A stretch of DNA of 8,660 nt. Origin: Treponema sp. GTDB lineage: Bacteria; Spirochaetota; Spirochaetia; Treponematales; Breznakiellaceae. The position numbers and the translations under genes were made by a program. This document shows, one piece after another, positions 1 through 5,697 of the stretch (position 1 is the stretch's first letter; each line of letters begins with the position of its first letter). The stretch lies in contig WQRN01000046.1 in NCBI GenBank assembly GCA_009786715.1, forward strand, positions 1-8,660, given 5' to 3'. The notes under the pieces were generated by a model. It was not told the origin of the DNA and searched no databases. It saw only the letters and a list, made by a program, of their open reading frames with translations.

Positions 1-16
1 GCAGAATATATGCCAT
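1..16 (-). CDS. start of probable HEPN-domain partner gene (partial)
   Basis: On the minus strand an ATG lies at 16-14, one base after the TGA stop of the nucleotidyltransferase gene (20-18), and reads M-A-Y-I-L before the window edge. MNT nucleotidyltransferase genes of this size usually sit directly next to a HEPN-family gene, so this is most likely that partner. Only five codons are visible, so the identity rests on position alone. No good Shine-Dalgarno site is seen right before it; the 1-nt spacing would allow translational coupling to the gene upstream. Confidence 0.35.
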
Positions 17-17
17 A

Positions 18-341
18 TCAACCATACAACAATATCCCTTCTCTTGCAATTTTTCGTTCCATGGTTGGACCATTTTTCAGCCAAAGATATCTGCTTTTTT
101 TAGTACTGATAATATCTACAGGCATTGTTTTAACATCACAAATTGCACTCATGATTGTTATCGAAGCATCAATTTCACGCATTTCAACTTCATCCTTCAG
201 CACAACATATAAATCTAAATCAGAATCCTTGTGCGGTGTGCCGTAAGCATAAGAGCCAAAAAGGTAAATTTGCTCCACAGGGATCGCCTTTATAATGAGT
301 TCTTTAAGTTTTTCTAATTCGGCTTGAATAACAGCATCCAT
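18..341 (-). CDS. MNT-type minimal nucleotidyltransferase (MntA-like antitoxin)
   Basis: A 107-residue protein of the minimal nucleotidyltransferase (pol beta) fold. G29-S30 followed after ten residues by D41-L-D43 gives the exact GSX10DXD signature, and D76 in PVDIIS is the expected third metal-binding aspartate, so the active site looks intact. In characterised HEPN/MNT toxin-antitoxin pairs (Shewanella HepT/MntA) such a protein neutralises the HEPN ribonuclease by transferring AMP to it; that role here is inferred. The length is normal for the family. The ATG at 341 has AGGA (352-349) seven bases upstream. A TATAAT box at 358-353 would place the transcript start within a few bases of the ATG. 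It is divergent from the membrane protein gene at 434 and has the start of a probable partner one base downstream. A stand-alone nucleotidyltransferase is the alternative. Confidence 0.85.
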   Translation of the reverse strand: MDAVIQAELEKLKELIIKAIPVEQIYLFGSYAYGTPHKDSDLDLYVVLKDEVEMREIDASITIMSAICDVKTMPVDIISTKKSRYLWLKNGPTMERKIAREGILLYG

Positions 342-398
342 TATTTAATCCTATTATATTCTGCATAATAATACAACTATCAGCTTCCCTCCCTTCAA

Positions 399-427
399 TT
401 GACGCTCATCCAAAAATTAAGTAAAAT
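399..427 (+). promoter_or_regulatory. sigma70-type promoter of the membrane protein gene, leaderless geometry
   Basis: TTGACG (399-404), a 17-base spacer, then TAAAAT (422-427) gives five of six consensus matches in each box. The expected +1, seven bases after the last base of the -10 box, is 434, which is the A of the ATG. There is no Shine-Dalgarno sequence between the -10 box and the start codon. This is the best promoter match I found in the window. Confidence 0.6.
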
Positions 428-433
428 TGACAT

Positions 434-1150
434 ATGGAAACTGGCCAAAAATTATTAATCGGTAATTCTCAAAAAATAATTCGTTTTATAATTAATATAA
501 CGTTAATAATTTTCGTAACGATTGGCTTAATAATTAATTTCTTCAGGACAGATATAATGTCAACTATTGCTTATTTCACAATTCAAAGCAATCTGATGTG
601 CGTGATTCTGGCAGTTGTAACATTGGTTCGTGAAATTAAATCGAACGTTTCCAAAGAAAATAAATATATCATATTCAAGGGGATGGCATTAGTTTCAATT
701 CTGTTAACTTTTTTTATATATAATTTTGTGTTAAAACCGACATTGGATCTAGCTGACAGTACGCGGAAAGAATCGATTGACAGCATATTACTTCATGTAG
801 CAGTTCCCTTGCTGATGTTTGGAGATTTTTTATTTTTTGAAAAGAAAAATGTTTATAAATGGTGGCATCCTTTTATGTGGGCTTTATTCCCGATTTTTTA
901 TATTGCTTATACGGCGATATACAAAGCCTTAGGCGGAATATACAGATACGGCAGCAGTATTACGAAATTTCCATACTTCTTTCTTGATTATGAGACTTAT
1001 GGTTTTGGAATGGTCGGATTATGGATACTTTTAATCACAGCCGGTTTTATAGGATTTTCGTTTTTGTTACTTGGTTTCTGCAAACTATTGATAAAATTAA
1101 AAACCAGATCCGCCGGAAACAACCCGGCGAATCTAACTTCACACATTTAA
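434..1150 (+). CDS. Pr6Pr-like six-helix integral membrane protein
   Basis: A 238-residue, very hydrophobic protein with about six membrane helices (roughly residues 18-37, 45-65, 80-99, 115-135, 148-165, 192-216). It carries motifs I associate with the Pr6Pr family of bacterial membrane proteins: FTIQSN at 48-53 at the start of helix 2, H121 with P125 and D131 in helix 4, an FYIAYT segment in helix 5, and a YFFLDYETYG loop at 181-190 before the last helix. The biochemical role of the family is not established; conserved polar residues inside helices hint at a ligand or cofactor site, but that is speculation. The ATG at 434 has no Shine-Dalgarno sequence, but a near-consensus promoter places +1 on it; the next methionine (42) would remove helix 1. 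The 3' end overlaps the convergent desulfoferrodoxin gene by 4 bases. It appears monocistronic. Confidence 0.72.
   Translation: METGQKLLIGNSQKIIRFIINITLIIFVTIGLIINFFRTDIMSTIAYFTIQSNLMCVILAVVTLVREIKSNVSKENKYIIFKGMALVSILLTFFIYNFVLKPTLDLADSTRKESIDSILLHVAVPLLMFGDFLFFEKKNVYKWWHPFMWALFPIFYIAYTAIYKALGGIYRYGSSITKFPYFFLDYETYGFGMVGLWILLITAGFIGFSFLLLGFCKLLIKLKTRSAGNNPANLTSHI
1099..1133 (-). terminator. probable intrinsic terminator of dfx, inside the convergent gene
   Basis: A perfect 6-bp stem, CGCCGG (1111-1116) with CCGGCG (1124-1129), has a 7-base loop and is extended by GAT/ATC (1107-1109 with 1131-1133) after one mismatch. Read on the minus strand, it starts 13 bases after the dfx stop codon and is followed after a few bases by TTTTT (1103-1099). 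The plus side has no T-run, so it serves dfx rather than the membrane protein gene in which it lies. Confidence 0.5.
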
Positions 1151-1527
1151 ACTTCCGCAGCCCATAACCCGTGTAAGTTGCAATATTCGTAAACGGTAAC
1201 AGGGCCGTCGCCGATAATAAATTCTGCTGATGGTGCGCCGGTTGGCTGTAATGCGACACGCTGTGTTTTACCTTCTTCCGCGGCGATGATCCATGCGATG
1301 TGATGCTCTGCAGTCATTGGATGGGCGACGCTGCCTACTGCGACTTTTAATTTGTTTCCTTCGCGCGTTACTGCAGGGACGTGCTTTTCATGCGCGCCAT
1401 CGGATGTGTTTGGTTTTAATTCCTGCATTTTTTCGCCGCAGCAGATTACGGCTGGGCCGACGTTGTGGATGTAGGTGATGATGTTTCCGCAGCGGCTGCA
1501 TTTGTAAAAAATTCTTTCGTTTTTCAT
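1147..1527 (-). CDS. dfx: desulfoferrodoxin (two-iron superoxide reductase)
   Basis: A 126-residue cytoplasmic protein that reduces superoxide to hydrogen peroxide without making oxygen, the usual defence of anaerobes; it normally takes electrons from rubredoxin. The N-terminal desulforedoxin domain (about residues 1-37) has all four iron ligands: C10, C13 and the adjacent pair C29-C30. The C-terminal neelaredoxin domain has the full catalytic set: E47-K48 before H49, then H69, H75, C116 and H119, at the same numbering as the classical Desulfovibrio enzyme. Both iron centres are therefore predicted intact. The ATG at 1527 has AGGAG (1540-1536) eight bases upstream, which fixes the start. It is divergent from the HD-GYP regulator and convergent with the gene at 434. 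No rubredoxin or rubrerythrin gene lies next to it here. Confidence 0.96.
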   Translation of the reverse strand: MKNERIFYKCSRCGNIITYIHNVGPAVICCGEKMQELKPNTSDGAHEKHVPAVTREGNKLKVAVGSVAHPMTAEHHIAWIIAAEEGKTQRVALQPTGAPSAEFIIGDGPVTVYEYCNLHGLWAAEV

Positions 1528-1563
1528 TTTGATAACTCCTCTCTTTTAGTTTCTTCCATTCTT

Positions 1564-1569
1564 ATTATA
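1564..1569 (-). promoter_or_regulatory. possible -10 box of dfx
   Basis: TATAAT on the minus strand at 1569-1564, giving an expected transcript start near 1557 and a leader of about 30 bases that contains the AGGAG site. No good -35 box is seen at 16-18 bases spacing, so an activator or an alternative promoter is possible. I looked for a PerR-like palindrome here and found only a half-site. Confidence 0.35.
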
Positions 1570-1642
1570 AATCAATTTTTGGATAAAATCATTATTTTTT
1601 GGTTACTCAATGTAATAATATAATTAAATACTAATTAAAACC

Positions 1643-1671
1643 TTGATTTTGTCCAAATTTCATGGTAATAT
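1643..1671 (+). promoter_or_regulatory. probable sigma70-type promoter of the HD-GYP regulator
   Basis: TTGATT (1643-1648), 17-base spacer, TAATAT (1666-1671), each four of six to consensus. Expected +1 is near 1678, giving a leader of about 33 bases with a strong AGGGGAG Shine-Dalgarno site (1698-1704) six bases before the ATG. A short inverted repeat, TATGG (1669-1673) with CCATA (1683-1687), spans the predicted transcript start and could be an operator or a small hairpin. Confidence 0.45.
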
Positions 1672-1710
1672 GGCTGGAAACACCATAAATATAAATCAGG
1701 GGAGCATATT

Positions 1711-2751
1711 ATGCAGAAAACTGTTTTCGTGGTAGACGATAATGAAATTAATTTAACTATCGCAAATGAAGTGTTGAAGGGGCAATACAGGGTGATGACT
1801 ATGCCTTCGGCTTCGAAAATGTTCGCTCTTATCGAAAAAATTGTTCCGGATATTATTTTACTGGATATCGAAATGCCGGAAATGGACGGTTTTGGAGCGT
1901 TAAATCGTTTAAAAAGTAATGCCGCGTTGGCTGATATTCCCGTTATTTTTCTTACCGCAATGACAGATTCCGATGTGGAAGCGCGCGGTTTCCAGCTTGG
2001 CGTAATTGATTTTATTACAAAACCATTTTCACCGCCTGTGCTGATAAACCGCATTATGAAACATCTTGATATCGATGATATTATCCGCGAACGGACTGCC
2101 CTTCTTCATCAAAGAACAATACAGCTTCAGAAATTGCAAAACAGTATGGTTTTTGTTATTGCGGATATGATCGAAAACCGCGACAAAGGAACAGGTAATC
2201 ATGTTGAGCGTACAACAACATATATAAGAATTTTAATTGATGCGATGATTTCGCATAATGTTTACGAGAAAGAATTATCGGCGATGGATATTGATCTGCT
2301 CTGCTCTTCTGCGCGTTTACACGATGTAGGAAAGGTTGTCATTCCTGACGCTGTCCTAAACAAACCCGGCAAACTAACTGCGGAAGAATATGAAATAATG
2401 AAAACCCATGCAAGCGAAGGAGAACGTATCATCGACCAAATGGCTTCTCATGCCGGAAGCGATACCGAATTCCTTACAAACGCAAAATTGTTCGCCGGCT
2501 ATCACCACGAGCGATGGGACGGAAAGGGTTATCCGCGCGGACTGGACAGGTTGAATATTCCGCTGCAGGGACGCATAATGGCGGTTGTCGATGTATACGA
2601 CGCGTTAGTATCAAGACGTCCCTACAAAGAACCTTTTACTTCTGAGGAAGCTGTAAAAATTATCATGGACAGTTCCGGCGAAATGTTCGATCCGCTTATT
2701 GTGGAAGTTTTTAAAGAAGTAAAAGAGCTATTCGAAGCGGCTGTTGTATAA
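1711..2751 (+). CDS. response regulator with HD-GYP c-di-GMP phosphodiesterase domain
   Basis: A 346-residue soluble two-component regulator. The receiver domain (about 1-120) has the acidic pair D9-D10, phosphoacceptor D52, T82 and K104 in TKPF, so phosphorylation looks intact. A helical linker (about 122-146) leads to an HD-GYP domain (about 147-342) with E155, D158 and H164, the H204-D205-x-G-K motif, H233, the H265-H266 pair, G273-Y-P and D294. These are the residues that bind the metals and c-di-GMP in active HD-GYP enzymes, so it should break down c-di-GMP when its partner kinase signals; RpfG has the same architecture. AGGGGAG six bases upstream fixes the start. No sensor kinase is adjacent, so it is an orphan regulator here. 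Its output would oppose the diguanylate cyclase at 7767. The stop codon overlaps the A-run of the convergent terminator. Confidence 0.95.
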   Translation: MQKTVFVVDDNEINLTIANEVLKGQYRVMTMPSASKMFALIEKIVPDIILLDIEMPEMDGFGALNRLKSNAALADIPVIFLTAMTDSDVEARGFQLGVIDFITKPFSPPVLINRIMKHLDIDDIIRERTALLHQRTIQLQKLQNSMVFVIADMIENRDKGTGNHVERTTTYIRILIDAMISHNVYEKELSAMDIDLLCSSARLHDVGKVVIPDAVLNKPGKLTAEEYEIMKTHASEGERIIDQMASHAGSDTEFLTNAKLFAGYHHERWDGKGYPRGLDRLNIPLQGRIMAVVDVYDALVSRRPYKEPFTSEEAVKIIMDSSGEMFDPLIVEVFKEVKELFEAAVV

Positions 2752-2784
2752 AAAAAGGGGCCGTCAAATCTGACGAACCCCCTT
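2750..2784 (-). terminator. strong intrinsic terminator of the OB-fold-like gene
   Basis: A hairpin of AAGGGG plus CGTCA (2755-2766) pairs with TGACG plus CCCCTT (2771-2784) around an AATC loop, with a small internal mismatch. Read on the minus strand, the G+C-rich stem is followed by seven T (2756-2750). It starts about 22 bases after the stop codon of the gene at 2806. On the plus strand the trailing sequence is only TTATCG, so it would end the HD-GYP transcript weakly at best. The T-run overlaps the HD-GYP stop codon. Confidence 0.85.
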
Positions 2785-2805
2785 ATCGATATCAGACCTT
2801 AACGC

Positions 2806-3390
2806 CTATCTGCATCTGCAGCCGTTTCTGTCATGCGCGTGTTTTCTGCCATGAGAGAAATCCTTACGATCAGGTCTGTTCCCCGGTCTTGCATTATCTC
2901 TGCGATTATCAAAGTTTTGCTTTTTCATAGTTTGTCCTTGCGGCATCGCAATATTAAAATCATAATCTTTTCCGTCAATACTAACCTTTACAGGCTGAAC
3001 CATGTTTCTGAATCCGCGGCCTTCTACAGTTACTTTAGCGCCTTCTTTAAGAGAGCTTATGAAACCGATGTAGCGGTTCAGCATCGGAACAAGATATACA
3101 TTCTCGCCGCTTTCAATCGCGACAAAACCTTTTTCCAGTTTTAATGTGCCTTCTACTTTCACATTATTAGCTTGCTGCTGGCGGTTTTGCGCTTCAGGAC
3201 GAACGCTTCTTTCCTGGCGGCTGCCTGCTTGAGGATTTGCCGGATGTCTGTGATTTCCTCTTGCCTGTGGATTTACAGCCACTTCATTCTTTTGTTCTCC
3301 TTGAGCAGCGCGCTCGTCTTTAATCGGCTGCGCGGAAATTGAACCCGCAATCAAAGCGATAATAACTAAGGAAATTGTTAACCTCTTCAT
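2806..3390 (-). CDS. secreted OB-fold-like protein with basic His/Cys-rich tail, function unknown
   Basis: A 194-residue exported protein that I cannot assign to a named family. The N-terminus (MKRLTISLVII...) is a signal peptide of about 20 residues ending near SISA; there is no lipobox cysteine. Next come a low-complexity segment rich in Q, N, P, R and H (about 25-77), a compact beta-rich segment (about 78-148) with the G-x-V / V-x-V-E-G-R-G pattern of an OB-like barrel, and a disordered basic tail ending in HGRKHAHDRNGCRCR. The tail could bind metal or acidic polymers; that is inference. An upstream in-frame ATG at 3402 exists, but GGAGG (3400-3396) lies inside those four codons and is spaced 5 bases from the ATG at 3390, so 3390 is chosen. 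It is monocistronic, with its own terminator, and its promoter region faces ogt. Confidence 0.8.
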   Translation of the reverse strand: MKRLTISLVIIALIAGSISAQPIKDERAAQGEQKNEVAVNPQARGNHRHPANPQAGSRQERSVRPEAQNRQQQANNVKVEGTLKLEKGFVAIESGENVYLVPMLNRYIGFISSLKEGAKVTVEGRGFRNMVQPVKVSIDGKDYDFNIAMPQGQTMKKQNFDNRRDNARPGNRPDRKDFSHGRKHAHDRNGCRCR

Positions 3391-3419
3391 ATAAACCTCC
3401 ATGGTTAATAGTTTCTGAA

Positions 3420-3449
3420 TTTATAACCAAAAATAATATAATGTGTTAC
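3420..3449 (-). promoter_or_regulatory. possible promoter of the OB-fold-like gene
   Basis: On the minus strand GTAACA (3449-3444), an 18-base spacer and TATAAA (3425-3420) would start transcription near 3413, giving a leader of about 23 bases that holds the GGAGG site. It overlaps the ogt promoter region on the other strand, so the two divergent genes could compete for polymerase. Confidence 0.35.
3437..3442 (+). promoter_or_regulatory. possible -10 box of ogt
   Basis: A perfect TATAAT on the plus strand. Expected +1 is near 3449, ten bases before the ATG at 3459 and after the ATG at 3441, which favours the later start. No clear -35 box is present at normal spacing. Confidence 0.4.
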
Positions 3450-3458
3450 ACTTTACAT

Positions 3459-3941
3459 ATGAAAAAATTTATACTTTTTAATCATAAATTCTGTAACCTT
3501 TTTATCGCAGAAGAAAATGGAGTTATATGCGATGTTTCTTTCAAAAAAGATAAAATAACAAGCGATTATGAAAAAGATGAAACTAAAATTTTAAAAGAAA
3601 CAATAAAACAGCTAGGCGAATATTTTGATAAAAAACGGAAAAATTTTAATTTACCGATTTCTCTTCATGGCACAGATTTTCAAATTAAAGTGTGGAATGC
3701 ACTGAAGAAAATTCCTTACGGCGAAACATGCAGTTACACGCAGCTAGCCGCCGCAATCGGCAATCCAAAAGCATGCAGGGCTGTCGGCATGGCAAATAAT
3801 AAAAATCCGGCAGCGATTATCATCCCGTGTCACAGGGTAATCGGGAGCAACGGCAGTCTGACAGGATACGCAGGCGGTTTAGAAATTAAAAAAAGGCTCT
3901 TGGATTTGGAAAAAACTAACTATGCTGCGCAGCCAAAATAA
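3459..3941 (+). CDS. ogt: methylated-DNA-protein-cysteine S-methyltransferase
   Basis: A 160-residue suicide repair protein that moves the alkyl group from O6-alkylguanine (or O4-alkylthymine) in DNA to its own cysteine. The N-terminal alpha/beta domain (about 1-70) is followed by the DNA-binding/catalytic domain with FQIKVWNALKKIPYGET, the YTQLAAAIG helix, the arginine finger R107 (ACRAVG), N113, and the active-site P-C124-H-R-V motif. The later GYAGGLEIKKRLLDLE segment with E142 completes the catalytic network. The length fits single-domain Ogt proteins. ATG 3459 is preferred because it begins the normal domain and follows a TATAAT box; ATG 3441 would add six residues, and the open frame back to 3375 overlaps the opposite gene. 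No Shine-Dalgarno sequence is visible. The 3' end overlaps the convergent membrane gene by 26 bases. Confidence 0.95.
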   Translation: MKKFILFNHKFCNLFIAEENGVICDVSFKKDKITSDYEKDETKILKETIKQLGEYFDKKRKNFNLPISLHGTDFQIKVWNALKKIPYGETCSYTQLAAAIGNPKACRAVGMANNKNPAAIIIPCHRVIGSNGSLTGYAGGLEIKKRLLDLEKTNYAAQPK

Positions 3942-5697
3942 TAAGCGAAGCAAATAAAGCAACGGCAAGAGTGATAATATAAACGGTAAGCGCGGCGGAA
4001 AAGCCTAGGCTCAACACAAGCCATATGCCCATCGTGTTAGAAATAGAACGGTATAAATGTACAAAGCCATGGAAAACAATCGGCAGAATGGGAAGGAGAA
4101 AGACAAAAAGGTAGCGCGGCTTTGCCTGCGCTCTGTAACGCCATCCGACAACAATCACAATAATCGCCATCGGCAGGAAAAATAAAGCGGAACCAAGCCG
4201 GTTTAATATTTCCGCCTGGAATATCTGATAAACATATCCTACGTTATCAAGCTTTTTTGAAGCGTTAAAAAGTTCGTTCATTTTAAGATTAGTAAGGCCG
4301 TGCCTGACGCTGGAAATAAGTAAAAAATCTTCGTAACTAATATCCAAAAAGATTGCGCCTGTCACTGAACTTCCTAAATGCCATTCTCCTTCGTAACTGT
4401 TATCCTTGTTTTCCCGATCCAGCGCATGGGTTAAAACCAAAACTTTATGTTTTTCACCGATAATAATCGGCGCCAGTTTTGCATAACGTGAAGCGACACT
4501 TATTTTTGGATTCATAAACTGATCAAATTCAATATATTCAAAACCAATTCCATAAGCGATATCCGCGGACGATGTTAAACTGCCAAAACGCATTACAGCT
4601 CTTCCAGGCAGCCCGCCGCCAATACCGCTTGGCAATGAAAAAATGGCGCCGTTCAAAATCTCTCCGAGAGAAAGTTCCATTTCATCGATAAAAAACGCTG
4701 TTTCTTTTGCATTCCGCTCACTTACAACTATAAAGTTTTTAGCGTCCGGATCATCGGGCGTATATGAAAGCAGCTCTTGAAAAATATAAAATGCGCGTAT
4801 CCAGTCTCCCGATTCCATTGCCTGATAGCCGGAAAGTTTTAAATTGTACAATTCATGCATACGCCTCTCTATCGCATTCGGCGCCTGAGACGCGATAATG
4901 TTCCAGGCTTCGCTTGCAAGGCGCGCCGCGTTTGCCGCTTCGGCGCTGCCGCGGACAGCCAGCCGGGTGCCGAGAGTCGCAAGCCAGTGAGCGTCAAAGT
5001 AACGCATTTCATCAAAAGCGATCCTGCTCATAACGATAGCCTGAGAAGCGTTAAGCGGAGATTGATCTTCAGATAACGGAACAATGTCACTATCGCGCCA
5101 TTCTCTGGACAGCGCTTCACGGGCTAAATATTTTTCCTCGCTCTCGCCGGAAACGTAGGCGTCAAGATTTATAGCGATTTCGTCTCTGAAAGAATTTAAC
5201 TCGGGGCTGCGGTACCAGATACGATCGCAAATCGCAATGAATTGCGAAGCTCCAACCCAGTCTTTATCATTAATATTTTTTTGAACATTAAATTTCGCAA
5301 GTTTATAAAGATCGGCTGAGTAACTAAGATTGTCTTTATAATTCTTTGCCATCGGGAGAGCTAAAAAGAAAATAACACAAAAAATAACAACAGCGCAAAT
5401 GGCGGTAATAACAGAAGAAATAAGACGTTTAAAAAACATATCCGAAAAACTCTGATAGTGTTCCTCGTATGAAGCAAGACCGAATGGTATTACAAGAGCC
5501 GACAATGCTATCGCAGGGAATAAATTAAAGACTTCCAGCAATCCTTGTAAAAGACGCCAGTTACGCGAATAAATGGGAAGCGGCGATTCAACGCCGGGAA
5601 AAATAAAACGAAAAATCAATACAAATAAAACGGCGGCAGCTGTGTAAAAAATAAAAAGAAAAGGAGGCGTCCGCAGTTTTTCAAAATTAAACGTCAT
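3916..5697 (-). CDS. large 3+3-helix membrane protein with helical TPR-like and beta-rich extracytoplasmic region
   Basis: A 593-residue membrane protein not assigned with certainty. Three N-terminal helices (about 12-33, 53-74, 92-115) are followed by a long extracytoplasmic part and three C-terminal helices (about 498-520, 530-550, 560-590). The extracytoplasmic part starts with a helical region (about 120-345) containing a TPR-like unit near the end (GDWIRAFYIFQELLSYTPDD) and continues with a beta-rich region (about 345-460). The 3TM/beta domain/3TM order and the segment before helix 4 (VYQIFQAEILNRLGSALFF) recall LptF/LptG permeases; the TPR part would be an insertion. This is a topology argument, not a proven homology. 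Start: ATG 5697 has GGCGGG six bases upstream; an in-frame ATG at 5721 has no such site. It overlaps the upstream gene by 11 bases, indicating an operon and coupling. Confidence 0.7.
   Translation of the reverse strand: MTFNFEKLRTPPFLFIFYTAAAVLFVLIFRFIFPGVESPLPIYSRNWRLLQGLLEVFNLFPAIALSALVIPFGLASYEEHYQSFSDMFFKRLISSVITAICAVVIFCVIFFLALPMAKNYKDNLSYSADLYKLAKFNVQKNINDKDWVGASQFIAICDRIWYRSPELNSFRDEIAINLDAYVSGESEEKYLAREALSREWRDSDIVPLSEDQSPLNASQAIVMSRIAFDEMRYFDAHWLATLGTRLAVRGSAEAANAARLASEAWNIIASQAPNAIERRMHELYNLKLSGYQAMESGDWIRAFYIFQELLSYTPDDPDAKNFIVVSERNAKETAFFIDEMELSLGEILNGAIFSLPSGIGGGLPGRAVMRFGSLTSSADIAYGIGFEYIEFDQFMNPKISVASRYAKLAPIIIGEKHKVLVLTHALDRENKDNSYEGEWHLGSSVTGAIFLDISYEDFLLISSVRHGLTNLKMNELFNASKKLDNVGYVYQIFQAEILNRLGSALFFLPMAIIVIVVGWRYRAQAKPRYLFVFLLPILPIVFHGFVHLYRSISNTMGIWLVLSLGFSAALTVYIITLAVALFASLIILAAQHS

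Noticed and set aside
10..246. Open plus-strand frame of 78 codons at the window start
   Set aside because: It lies antisense to the nucleotidyltransferase, whose catalytic motif is clear; the translated product has no recognisable features.
1562..1576. PerR-like operator in front of dfx
   Set aside because: Only one half-site resembling TTATAAT; the palindrome is not completed.
1635..2054. Minus-strand frame of 139 codons opposite the HD-GYP regulator
   Set aside because: It mirrors the receiver-domain coding sequence; the plus frame has all receiver motifs and a strong Shine-Dalgarno site.
3391..3402. Four-codon extension of the OB-like protein to ATG 3402
   Set aside because: The GGAGG Shine-Dalgarno site sits inside these codons, correctly spaced for ATG 3390, which also begins a normal signal peptide.
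3375..3458. Longer N-terminus for ogt from ATG 3375 or ATG 3441
   Set aside because: The extra residues are not part of the domain, 3375 overlaps the start of the opposite gene, and the TATAAT at 3437-3442 would lie inside the coding region.
3818..3838. Near-palindrome CCCGTGTCACAGGG in ogt as a terminator or operator
   Set aside because: It encodes the invariant PCHRV catalytic motif and has no adjoining T-run.
4855..5076. Plus-strand frame of 73 codons inside the large membrane gene
   Set aside because: Arg-rich product typical of an antisense shadow in codon-biased sequence, no start signal.
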